Shown one piece after another: positions 16,428-24,095 of a DNA stretch of 64,000 nucleotides. A program made the position numbers and the translations under genes. Position 1 is the stretch's first letter, and each line of letters starts with the position of its first letter. The notes below the pieces were generated by a model, which was given only the letters and a program-made list of their open reading frames with translations, was not told the origin of the DNA and did not search any database. Source of the stretch: RI-106 sp964496875 (GTDB lineage Bacteria > Cyanobacteriota > Vampirovibrionia > Obscuribacterales > Obscuribacteraceae); the NCBI GenBank assembly GCA_964496875.1, contig CAZCBH010000009.1, positions 42,859-106,858 on the forward strand. The letters run 5' to 3'.

Positions 16428-16586
16428 CTAGCCCTGGCTTTCTTCGACGTTCTCCTGAGGAGTCTCTTTCTTGGAGGGCTTGGACTTGGCAGCCTTGGCT
16501 ATAAGCTCTTTGACGCGCTCTCTTTTACGCTCTACTTTAGCTTTCTTTCTTTTACGCTTTTCGACAGTATTGTACTTACGGGTCAT
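16428..16586 (-). CDS. Small, very basic 52-aa protein
   Basis: A 52-codon ORF reads from ATG at 16586 to TAG at 16428-16430. A strong ribosome site (GAGAGGA, five to six bases before the ATG) supports translation. The first half is dominated by Lys and Arg (YNTVEKRKRKKAKVERKRER), followed by VKELIAKAAKSKPSKKETP and an acidic end. The composition resembles RNA- or ribosome-binding proteins, but I do not recognise a family. It ends one base before trpS, which suggests co-transcription and translational coupling. Confidence 0.65.
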   Translation of the reverse strand: MTRKYNTVEKRKRKKAKVERKRERVKELIAKAAKSKPSKKETPQENVEESQG

Positions 16587-16678
16587 ATTTTCCTCTCATT
16601 TCCTCTTGGCATCTTCGGGGCAATTATCACCTCGAAGCAAGTAGAGGAAGAATATATCATGAGGAAGGGAGCCAGGAT

Positions 16679-18193
16679 CTACTTAGGCGCGAATCGTTCC
16701 TGCTCTTGTTTCAATCGGTCAAGATCGGCTGGTAAAACAGCCCCGGAACCTATCAACAACTTAATAATCTCTATGCCCTGACGCTCGGCGATTACAGAAA
16801 GCTCCTTGAGCTGTTCGCCGGTCACCCTTCTGCGCTGCAGAAGATACTTGATCAAGTCGAGTTTATCTAACAAAAGCTCGATGGTCAGCCTGACCACAGG
16901 ATCATGATGCTCGATCATCTCGTTGTCGAGACAATAGCGATAGGTGGCCATAATCGAAGCATCGGAACGATTGGAGTCGGTCAAAACCAGAAGCAGCGAC
17001 TTGCCGAGCTTAACATCCTGGAGAACCTCGGCAACCATGTCATCTTCGGAGGCTTCTTCCAGGTGCTCTACTCCCCTGCCGGTCAACTTGAAACTGGTGT
17101 TCAAAAGGCGCTCGATATCGATAGAGACCAGAGGCAGAGGATCGGTTCTTTTCATATCGAAAGGAGACTTCTCCGCTTCCAGATTGGTGAAGGTTGTTTT
17201 CACACTTCCTTTCTGCTGACGCTTCTTCTCTACCTTGTTCTCTTCCTTTTCTACTTCCTTCTCGATCAGATTCGAAAGCGGCGATTCAATCACAGCATTG
17301 ACTATCTCTTCCTGAACAATGCTTCCCACGGCGGGAAGCTCCTGGGTATCAGTATCCTTCCCCGGCAAGCTCACTCTGGCATTGGGTACGGTGAGAGAGT
17401 CACTCGTATCGTTTGTATCATTTTCGATATCATTTTCGGTATCATTAGCTGCGATAGCAGCTTTCACCTCTTCTGCCAGAGGCACTTCTTTTGATACCAA
17501 ATCTTTCAGTGCCGGACGTTCGTCCTTTATCGAAACGATGGTCGCTCCGGAGGTCACGCCGACTTTGCGAGCAGCGACTTTTTCTATACGCCTGGCGACA
17601 ATCGGAGAAATATTCAGTGCCGCTTCTTTGCCGACATCAGCTTTGACCACTTCCACCGAACCGGTGAGCACAAGACGGTAGAGAATGCCCACCGCGGTTC
17701 TCAAATCGATCTCCAGTTCGCTTATGGCCTGGCGCATGGTCCGACCATCGGTGATCCAACCTAGCACGGTGTAGTCGTTCTTTCCCAGGGGCTGTATATA
17801 AAGAGACTCCTGCCATTCCGGTTGACCGAAAGAGGAAGATGGGATCAATTCTGAGGTAAGGCCGATATTGACACTGCGGAGAAAAGAGCACTGATCCTGA
17901 AAACTGCCCAGTTCTTCCAGATTGCATCGGAAGAGGGATTTCTCCAGGTGTGCTCCGGCATCCTTGAGGTTGTCCACCATGAACTCGCCTTCGGTCCAGG
18001 AGAGAACCTCCGAAAGGGCGTCGATTCCTTCTAGAATTCCAAAGCGGCTGTCGATCAACTCTCCCTCGACAACATAAAGATGAGCTATCTGCCCATCCGA
18101 TTCGAGGGTGACGCGATAGCTCTTGGCGGGCTCGTTGGCGAGCAACTGCAATAGCCCGGGCACACTTACTAGATTGAGATTTCCTTTGATCAT
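16679..18193 (-). CDS. DUF4388-like (PATAN-type) regulatory protein
   Basis: This 504-aa cytoplasmic protein opens with a DUF4388-type domain: IKGNLNLVSVPGLLQLLANEP, then a strand series with GQIAHLYVVEGELIDSRFG, GIDALSEVLSWTEGEFMVDN. Such domains occur in two-component and gliding or phototaxis regulators of cyanobacteria, myxobacteria and relatives, and are usually taken as protein-interaction modules. A winged-helix-like second part covers about residues 135-185 (LGWITDGRTMRQAISELEID). A long polar linker (210-340) rich in Asn/Asp/Thr/Glu follows, then a helical C-terminal part (350-504) ending in an IELLLDKLDLIKYLLQRR helix. It is divergent to rpoD. Confidence 0.6.
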   Translation of the reverse strand: MIKGNLNLVSVPGLLQLLANEPAKSYRVTLESDGQIAHLYVVEGELIDSRFGILEGIDALSEVLSWTEGEFMVDNLKDAGAHLEKSLFRCNLEELGSFQDQCSFLRSVNIGLTSELIPSSSFGQPEWQESLYIQPLGKNDYTVLGWITDGRTMRQAISELEIDLRTAVGILYRLVLTGSVEVVKADVGKEAALNISPIVARRIEKVAARKVGVTSGATIVSIKDERPALKDLVSKEVPLAEEVKAAIAANDTENDIENDTNDTSDSLTVPNARVSLPGKDTDTQELPAVGSIVQEEIVNAVIESPLSNLIEKEVEKEENKVEKKRQQKGSVKTTFTNLEAEKSPFDMKRTDPLPLVSIDIERLLNTSFKLTGRGVEHLEEASEDDMVAEVLQDVKLGKSLLLVLTDSNRSDASIMATYRYCLDNEMIEHHDPVVRLTIELLLDKLDLIKYLLQRRRVTGEQLKELSVIAERQGIEIIKLLIGSGAVLPADLDRLKQEQERFAPK

Positions 18194-18401
18194 CGCAAGA
18201 GAATTAAATCATTGAATCGGCAACTCTATCAAATCAGCTACCAGGGTCTCTATAAAGGAGTTTGCCCAGTAGTTATCCGTCTGATGCACCAAGAGTCCTC
18301 ATTTACAAAAGTTAATTCCTGGACTGAGCGCTACAGGATGTAGCGAAATGGGTAAATACGTCTTAGAGATCTTTACATCATAAATATGGGAGCGAACGAC
18401 T

Positions 18402-19376
18402 TTGGGTTCTCGCGTCACAGATGAAACTTTAAACGAATGGTCCGACGTAGATCAGGATCAGGATCAAGAGCAGGATCAGGAAGAAAACGATGAATTGCTG
18501 GAAGGCAAGAAGACTCGCAAGAAAAAAGGCGATGGTTTTACCGAGGATTCTGTACGTCTCTATTTAAGAGAGATAGGCAGAGTGAGGATGATCAAGCCCG
18601 ATGAAGAGATAGAGTTGGCGCGCCGCATTGCTGATGGCGACGCCGAAGCCAAACAAAAGCTGATCCAGGCTAATCTGCGTCTGGTAATTTCGATAGCCAA
18701 GAAGTACGTAAACAGAGGTTTACCCTTCCAGGACCTCATTCAAGAAGGAAACCTCGGTCTGATTCGAGCTGCCGAAAAATTCGATCACACTAAAGGATTC
18801 AAATTCAGCACCTATGCAACCTGGTGGATACGGCAGGCCATATCCCGGGGTCTAGCCGATAAATCTCGTACTATTCGTGTGCCGGTGCACATGGTCGAGT
18901 CGATTAATAAACTCAAAAAGACCAGCGCCAAACTATCCCAGGAGCTCGGTCGCAAACCCACCGAAGAAGAACTCGCCCACGCGATGAAGCTTTCTGTTAC
19001 CAAGATCCAGGAGATTCTCACCGCAGACAGAGAACCGGTATCCATGGAGATGCCTCTCAATCGCGATGAAGAGACCTATCTGGGAGACCTTATCGAAGAT
19101 AACGAATCCTCCAGACCGGATGCCACAACCGAAGAACAGCTCCTGCGCCAAGATATAGGCAGGATGCTGAGCCAGCTCACTCCCAGAGAAAGAGACATCA
19201 TGCATCTGCGCTACGGTCTGGAAGATGGACGGCAACGCACCCTGGAAGAGGTCGGTCGTCTATTCAACATAACCCGTGAAAGGGTCAGGCAAATCGAACA
19301 CAAAGCATTCCGAAAACTGAGACAGCCATCCTGGTCCAACAAGCTGGTGGGCTATCTGGACGACACGATGCACTGA
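18402..19376 (+). CDS. rpoD: RNA polymerase sigma factor, primary/RpoD (SigA) type
   Basis: This 324-aa protein has sigma regions 1.2 to 4: DSVRLYLREIGRVRMIKPDEE (1.2), NLRLVISIAKKYVNRGLPFQDLIQEGN and KFSTYATWWIRQAISRGLAD (2.1-2.4), RTIRVPVHMVE (3), LTPRERDIMHLRYGLEDG and EEVGRLFNITRERVRQIEHKA (4.1-4.2). The start is TTG 18402, after GGGAG at 18388-18392; no in-frame ATG precedes region 1.2. The short acidic N-terminus is unusually Gln/Asp-rich (DQDQDQEQDQEE) and lacks a full region 1.1. The size and layout fit cyanobacterial group 1 or 2 sigma factors. A small inverted repeat (CGCTAC/GTAGCG, 18329-18345) lies in the 5' region. Confidence 0.93.
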   Translation: MGSRVTDETLNEWSDVDQDQDQEQDQEENDELLEGKKTRKKKGDGFTEDSVRLYLREIGRVRMIKPDEEIELARRIADGDAEAKQKLIQANLRLVISIAKKYVNRGLPFQDLIQEGNLGLIRAAEKFDHTKGFKFSTYATWWIRQAISRGLADKSRTIRVPVHMVESINKLKKTSAKLSQELGRKPTEEELAHAMKLSVTKIQEILTADREPVSMEMPLNRDEETYLGDLIEDNESSRPDATTEEQLLRQDIGRMLSQLTPRERDIMHLRYGLEDGRQRTLEEVGRLFNITRERVRQIEHKAFRKLRQPSWSNKLVGYLDDTMH

Positions 19377-19492
19377 TTTGTCCCAGTTACTTTTGCATTA
19401 GAATTAGATTTTAACCCTTATCTCTTTTGCTCAGAATTGCTAACTTATATAGGAATTCGCGATTCCTGCAATCTTAAGGGTGAGCCCCAGCC

Positions 19493-20866
19493 GTGACGGA
19501 GAAACAGGCCGTAGCTCTGGAAGAATTAACTGCGCTTGTCGACTCCGGTGAGCGGCAGAAACTCCGCTTGCTCTTGAACGACGAGCACCCTGCCGACCTT
19601 GCCGAATATTTCCGCGAGATGGACCCACCCCACAGGCTCTCCTGCTTCAGATTGCTCGATCTGGACAACGCCAGCGCGGTTCTGGCTGAATTAGAACCGG
19701 AGAACCAGTGCGAGCTTCTAACCTCCCTGGGAGATATCGGGGTTGTTCCGATTATCGCCCGCATGTCTCCCGATGATGCCGCCGACGTCCTGTCCGAACT
19801 ACCGCCGGAGAAAGCCACCGAGATCATCGAACAGATGAGCGATGTGGAGGCCAAAGCCGACCTCAGGCAGTTGCTTACCTTCAAAGAAGATACAGCCGGC
19901 GGCATCATGTCCACCGATTATCTCTCCCTTTTCTCGCGCATGACCGTGGGTGAAGCCCTGGTCAAGCTCCGGGAGATGTACGAGGATGTAGAGGAGGATA
20001 TCTACGATATCTATGTCGTGGATGAAAACGAAAAGCTCGTCGGCCGAGTCACCGTAAAAGAGTTGCTCATGGTCGAGCCCCGCGCCCAGGTCGAATCGGT
20101 GATGGACGAGGATGTCCAGCGGGTAAGAACCTATACCGACCAGGAAGAGGCAGCAGAAATAGTGGGTCGCTACGACCTTTTGACTCTGCCTGTCGTGGAT
20201 GAAGAAGACAAACTCTGCGGTATCATCACTGCCGATGATGTCATCGATGTTCTAAAAGAAGAGGCCATCGAGGACATTTATCAGTCATCCGGTATCAGCA
20301 CCGGTGATCCCTCCGAAGCGCTGACTTATAACGTAAGCAAAGCCTTCACCGCCAGGCTGCCCTGGCTGCTTGCCACCCTCGCCATCGAGACCGGCTCGGC
20401 CACGGTGATAACCCATTATGATTCGGTTATTCAACAGACTGTGGCGGCAGCCTCTTTTATGCCCCTCTTAAGTGGCGTTACAGGCAGCGTCGCCACCCAG
20501 AGCACCTGTATCGTCATTCGCGGCACCAGCAATAGATCACAACTCAATCTGAAATTGATTTTGCGCAATATCTGGCACGAACTCAAGGTCGGCGTTCTGC
20601 TCGGTCTTTTCTGCGGTGTCTTCACTTATTTCATATCGCTCCTCGTCCATTCATCGAGACAGGAGCTCGGTCTGGTCGTGGCCATCTCTCTTGTCATAAC
20701 CATGACCTTCGGTGTCATGGTCGGCACCACTATGCCGATGGTCTTTCAGAAACTGGGAATAGATCCGGCTCACGCGTCCGGTCCTTTCATCACCAGCATC
20801 CTCGATGTGTCCACCATGACAATCTATCTGACCATAGTCCATTATTTTCTATCGCATCTGATCTAA
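19493..20866 (+). CDS. mgtE: Magnesium transporter MgtE
   Basis: This 457-aa protein has the MgtE layout: an N-terminal helical Mg2+-sensing domain with HPADLAEYFREMDP and MSPDDAADVLSELPPE repeats (1-130), two CBS domains (about 140-270) and five membrane helices (about 290-455) with the acidic pore signature. It admits Mg2+ and is gated by cytoplasmic Mg2+. The GTG start at 19493 follows GGGTGAG. A short hairpin (AGGAAT/ATTCCT, 19451-19467) lies just before the ribosome site, but the leader is only 116 bases, too short for a ykoK (M-box) riboswitch. The last gene-free stretch before it holds nothing else. Confidence 0.92.
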   Translation: MTEKQAVALEELTALVDSGERQKLRLLLNDEHPADLAEYFREMDPPHRLSCFRLLDLDNASAVLAELEPENQCELLTSLGDIGVVPIIARMSPDDAADVLSELPPEKATEIIEQMSDVEAKADLRQLLTFKEDTAGGIMSTDYLSLFSRMTVGEALVKLREMYEDVEEDIYDIYVVDENEKLVGRVTVKELLMVEPRAQVESVMDEDVQRVRTYTDQEEAAEIVGRYDLLTLPVVDEEDKLCGIITADDVIDVLKEEAIEDIYQSSGISTGDPSEALTYNVSKAFTARLPWLLATLAIETGSATVITHYDSVIQQTVAAASFMPLLSGVTGSVATQSTCIVIRGTSNRSQLNLKLILRNIWHELKVGVLLGLFCGVFTYFISLLVHSSRQELGLVVAISLVITMTFGVMVGTTMPMVFQKLGIDPAHASGPFITSILDVSTMTIYLTIVHYFLSHLI

Positions 20867-20892
20867 CTTAAAGAGGTAGGGAGAAAGTCAAA

Positions 20893-22431
20893 ATGAGCAA
20901 GGTTGATTCAATTCTGGAAAGACGAAAGAAAGCCTCGGCGGTAAGCGCCGAACAAGCGGAAAAACGCCACCAGAAAGGCTATCTTCTCGCCAGGGAGAGA
21001 ATAGACGCTTTGGTAGATCCCGGCTCCTTTATGGAAATTGACCGCTACGCCTTGCACCAGTGTCGCGACTTCGGCATGGAAGACAAACAAGCCTACGGAG
21101 ACGGAGTAGTATGCGGCCAGGCAAAAATAGACGGCAGACCGGTCTATCTCTTTGCCCATGATGTAACTTTCGTTGGTGGCGCCCTTGGTGAAGTCTTTGC
21201 CAAGAAAGTCTGCAAAATCATGGATCTGGCGTTGAAAGCCGGCTGCCCTGTGATCGGCCTCAACGAAAGTGGTGGCGCCAGGATTCAAGAAGGGGTAAAA
21301 AGCCTGGCCGGCTATGCCGATATTTTCTATCGCAACGTCAATGTCTCGGGCGTTATTCCCCAGATCTCGGTCATCTACGGTGCCTGCGCCGGAGGAGCGG
21401 TCTACAGCCCGGCGGTCACCGACTTCACGATTATGGTAAGGGATAAAAGCTATATGTTCGTCACCGGACCGGAGATAGTCAAGACCGTCACCGGAGAATC
21501 GGTTACTCACAACGAACTTGGCGGTGCCGTGGTTCATAACACCAAATCGGGAGTAGCTCAGCTCCTCGCCGAAGATGAAGAAGATTCATTTCTGCTCACC
21601 CGCGAACTGCTCTCCTACATCCCACTCAACAACCTGGAGCTTCCTCCCCGGCAGGAGGTCGGTGAGGAAGCTCGCCCGGATGACGAAGCCGGCCTCAACG
21701 ACATAGTCCCGGCCGATCCACAGAAGCCTTACGACATGCATGATGTCATTGAGAGAATTTTTGACTTCGGAGAATTTCTGGAGATCTCGCCTTACTTTGC
21801 CAAGAACCTGATTACAGGCTTTGCTAGATTAAACGGAGAGACCGTGGGCATAGTAGGCAATCAACCAAGCGAACTTGCCGGATGCCTGGATATCAACGCT
21901 TCGGTAAAAGGCGCCCGCTTTGTCCGCTTCTGTGATGCCTTCAATATTCCGGTGGTCACCTTCGTCGATGTGCCGGGCTATCTACCGGGAACATCCCAGG
22001 AATTTGGTGGCATCATCAGACATGGAGCAAAACTTCTTTATGCCTATTGCGAAGCCACTGTTCCCAAGTTGACCGTTATAACGAGAAAAGCCTATGGTGG
22101 CGCCTTCGATGTAATGGGCTCAAAGAACGTGGGCGGAGACTACAACTTCGCCTGGCCCACCGCGGAGATTGCGGTGGTGGGTGCAGAGGCTGCGGTCAAT
22201 CTGCTCTACAGAAAAGAGCTGAAAGGCGATGACGGTCAGGATAGATTTAAAGAAATGGTGGCGCAATATCGCTCCCGTTTCGCCAATCCGGATATCGCTT
22301 CGGAACAGGGCTATATAGACGACATCATTCTGCCCACAGAAACAAGAGATCACCTCGGTCGCGCCCTTGAGATCATGCGCAACAAACGCGTGGAGAGACC
22401 CAAGCGCAAGCACGGCAACATACCTCTTTAA
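20893..22431 (+). CDS. Acyl-CoA carboxylase beta (carboxyltransferase) subunit
   Basis: This 512-aa carboxyltransferase of the propionyl/methylmalonyl/acetyl-CoA carboxylase family transfers carboxyl groups from biotin to an acyl-CoA. A strong ribosome site (GTAGGGAG) precedes ATG 20893. Motifs: ESGGARIQEGVKSL and YGACAGGAVYSPA form the first carboxybiotin site, and the second half carries VDVPGYLPGTSQEFGGIIRHGA and KAYGGAFDVMGSK. No biotin carboxylase or biotin carrier gene is near it, so the partner must be encoded elsewhere. PccB or the alpha subunit of a Na+-pumping decarboxylase (MmdA) cannot be told apart from the sequence alone. Confidence 0.88.
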   Translation: MSKVDSILERRKKASAVSAEQAEKRHQKGYLLARERIDALVDPGSFMEIDRYALHQCRDFGMEDKQAYGDGVVCGQAKIDGRPVYLFAHDVTFVGGALGEVFAKKVCKIMDLALKAGCPVIGLNESGGARIQEGVKSLAGYADIFYRNVNVSGVIPQISVIYGACAGGAVYSPAVTDFTIMVRDKSYMFVTGPEIVKTVTGESVTHNELGGAVVHNTKSGVAQLLAEDEEDSFLLTRELLSYIPLNNLELPPRQEVGEEARPDDEAGLNDIVPADPQKPYDMHDVIERIFDFGEFLEISPYFAKNLITGFARLNGETVGIVGNQPSELAGCLDINASVKGARFVRFCDAFNIPVVTFVDVPGYLPGTSQEFGGIIRHGAKLLYAYCEATVPKLTVITRKAYGGAFDVMGSKNVGGDYNFAWPTAEIAVVGAEAAVNLLYRKELKGDDGQDRFKEMVAQYRSRFANPDIASEQGYIDDIILPTETRDHLGRALEIMRNKRVERPKRKHGNIPL

Positions 22432-23138
22432 TGATTATGTTTAGACCGACTACCGGATGCCTTTCTCAAGGTGGGATGAATTAAACGAATAGGGCATGAA
22501 TCCGCTTGATGCTGAGACCGATAATCGAGCAGATTAAGAGGAATGAGAGCCGGCTCCGGAAGGCGCGATTCGTATCTCGCCACCGGATCATCTGCGCCCA
22601 AAAACTTTCTGGTCTTTTCTAAAATGGTTTCGTCCACCGGATCAGGCAGAGCCAGAAAGACTCCACAAAGGGGGCTCTCCTGCAGCTTCATCTTGTTGAC
22701 CTTCTTGATAAGCATGTTAAAAATGGAGTTGACTTCACCGCCATCCTGCACCAACCAGGCCAGAATCAAGGGTCTGCCGAGACTATCCAGCAAGAAAACC
22801 TCTTCTACAGGATGCTCTTTCGACATCAAGAACCATCCTGTTCTAAGCGGATTTATCGTCCCCGATACGATTCTGGTGATCGCTTCCCAGAGCGCCAGCT
22901 GGCGATTGTAAAGACCGGAGCTATGAGCCTGTACAAAAAAATCAGCGAATAGAAATTGCAAAAAAGCACTACTGACAGGACCGGGCTCCTCGCCATGAAA
23001 GTCCAGTTTCAAATTCTCGACCGCACTGGTCAGATCATGCGGGCTCAGGCTTCTGGGGCTGTGAGCAACCGAATGGATGCTGAAAAGCTCAGGATTTTTG
23101 GTCGATACTTCGAATCTCGTAATAGTTTCTTTTGTCAT
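22428..23138 (-). CDS. Protein of unknown function
   Basis: This 236-aa protein starts at ATG 23138 (an in-frame TTG at 23174 is an alternative). It has no signal peptide or membrane helix. A central mixed region contains EEVFLLDSLGRPLILAWLVQDG, and the last 70 residues contain SPLCGVFLALPDPVDE and a basic tail with RKASGSRSKHNH. I recognise no family. Its stop overlaps the stop of the convergent carboxylase gene by four bases. Confidence 0.5.
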   Translation of the reverse strand: MTKETITRFEVSTKNPELFSIHSVAHSPRSLSPHDLTSAVENLKLDFHGEEPGPVSSAFLQFLFADFFVQAHSSGLYNRQLALWEAITRIVSGTINPLRTGWFLMSKEHPVEEVFLLDSLGRPLILAWLVQDGGEVNSIFNMLIKKVNKMKLQESPLCGVFLALPDPVDETILEKTRKFLGADDPVARYESRLPEPALIPLNLLDYRSQHQADSCPIRLIHPTLRKASGSRSKHNH

Positions 23139-23489
23139 TTTCTTTTTCAGACATAAGTATAGGTCTTTATTCAACGTGGTACATGTATGTTAACGAGTTG
23201 AATATTCCATTTTTACGCTCTAGGAGGTGTTTTTTACTTTCTGATTTATCGCTGACCAAGTTGACCTAACTAGTTGGCTCATAATCATGTACACTGGAGA
23301 GTAGGCGATAGGCTATGATATTGTATTCAGATGCGTGAAAAAAATATTAGGAAAAGGGGCATCTGACCGGCTTTCAATTTTATAAAACACTGGTAAAGTG
23401 GTTAATGATTTCGGGTCCTCCTCCAAATGGACTTGATTTCTCCTGAGAAGACACAGAATTAAGAGGATCAATAGTAAAGCGATTTGAAT
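23139..23489. other. Intergenic region upstream of the sigma-like gene
   Basis: This 350-base gap between divergent genes has no convincing ORF. AGGAGGTG at 23222-23229 looks like a ribosome site but no ORF follows. TTGACC (starting near 23262), TATGAT near 23316 and other AT-rich spots could be parts of promoters, but none forms a well-spaced pair, so I call no promoter. No hairpin with a T run was seen. Confidence 0.4.
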
Positions 23490-24065
23490 ATGGCGCTCTT
23501 ACCTTCCCGAACCAACTTTCATATATCCGCGGCATCCGTTCTGAACGACATAAAGAAGGGCGGTCTAGAAAAGCGGAATGAATTTATCTGGTTGCATCAG
23601 GAACGAGTCTACGCAATCGCCTTGATTGCCACTGACAATCCCGACTATGCTCAGGAGCTGACAGTGAACGCGTTCAAAAATGCATTCTCTTCTCTGGAAA
23701 CCAAGTTACCTAAAAAAGACAGCGACCTGACCATCTGGGAATGGCTGTCCGATTTTATAGTCGATGCGTGCGCCGAATACCATGCTCAAAATTCGGGCCC
23801 CGCAGAAGACGATCCCGCTATCGATCCGGGCGCTGACGGTTCAGCGAACATGGACTGGGAAACCACCGTTCTGTTAGGAGTTCAGAGAATTAAAAGATGC
23901 CTCGGCAATCTGCCTGAGGACCAGCAAAAGGTTTTCTATCTCAGGCACCACTTAGACCTCAACTACGCGCAAATCTCTACCGTACTGAATCAATCCGTCG
24001 AAATGACGATGGCGGCATTATTCAGAGCCAGAGTGCAGATCGTAAAGTGCTTGGGTCGAGGATAA
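23490..24065 (+). CDS. ECF-like RNA polymerase sigma factor
   Basis: This 191-aa protein has a sigma2-like first half (EFIWLHQERVYAIALIATDN, PDYAQELTVNAFKNAF) and a sigma4-like second half (IKRCLGNLPEDQQKVFYLRHHLDLNYAQISTVLN, then SVEMTMAALFRARVQI). This fits the extracytoplasmic-function group, which lacks regions 1 and 3. The ATG at 23490 is preceded in frame by a TTG at 23484; no strong ribosome site is seen. The region 2 motif is weakly conserved. The next gene, 30 bases downstream, encodes a protein with an anti-sigma-like N-terminus, the usual partner of such a factor. Confidence 0.75.
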   Translation: MALLPSRTNFHISAASVLNDIKKGGLEKRNEFIWLHQERVYAIALIATDNPDYAQELTVNAFKNAFSSLETKLPKKDSDLTIWEWLSDFIVDACAEYHAQNSGPAEDDPAIDPGADGSANMDWETTVLLGVQRIKRCLGNLPEDQQKVFYLRHHLDLNYAQISTVLNQSVEMTMAALFRARVQIVKCLGRG

Positions 24066-24095
24066 GTTGCCCAAAACTAAAAGAAAGCCGGAAAA

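Noticed and set aside
16332..16781. 149-aa plus-strand ORF with hydrophobic stretches
   Set aside because: Antisense to trpS and the basic small gene; the apparent membrane helices come from the reverse complement of the Lys-rich codons.
19377..19492. Possible Mg2+ riboswitch upstream of mgtE
   Set aside because: The leader is only 116 bases and has just a six-base hairpin; ykoK-type sensors need about 170 bases with a recognisable fold.
20908..21537. 209-aa minus-strand ORF in the carboxylase gene
   Set aside because: Shadow of a strongly supported carboxyltransferase.
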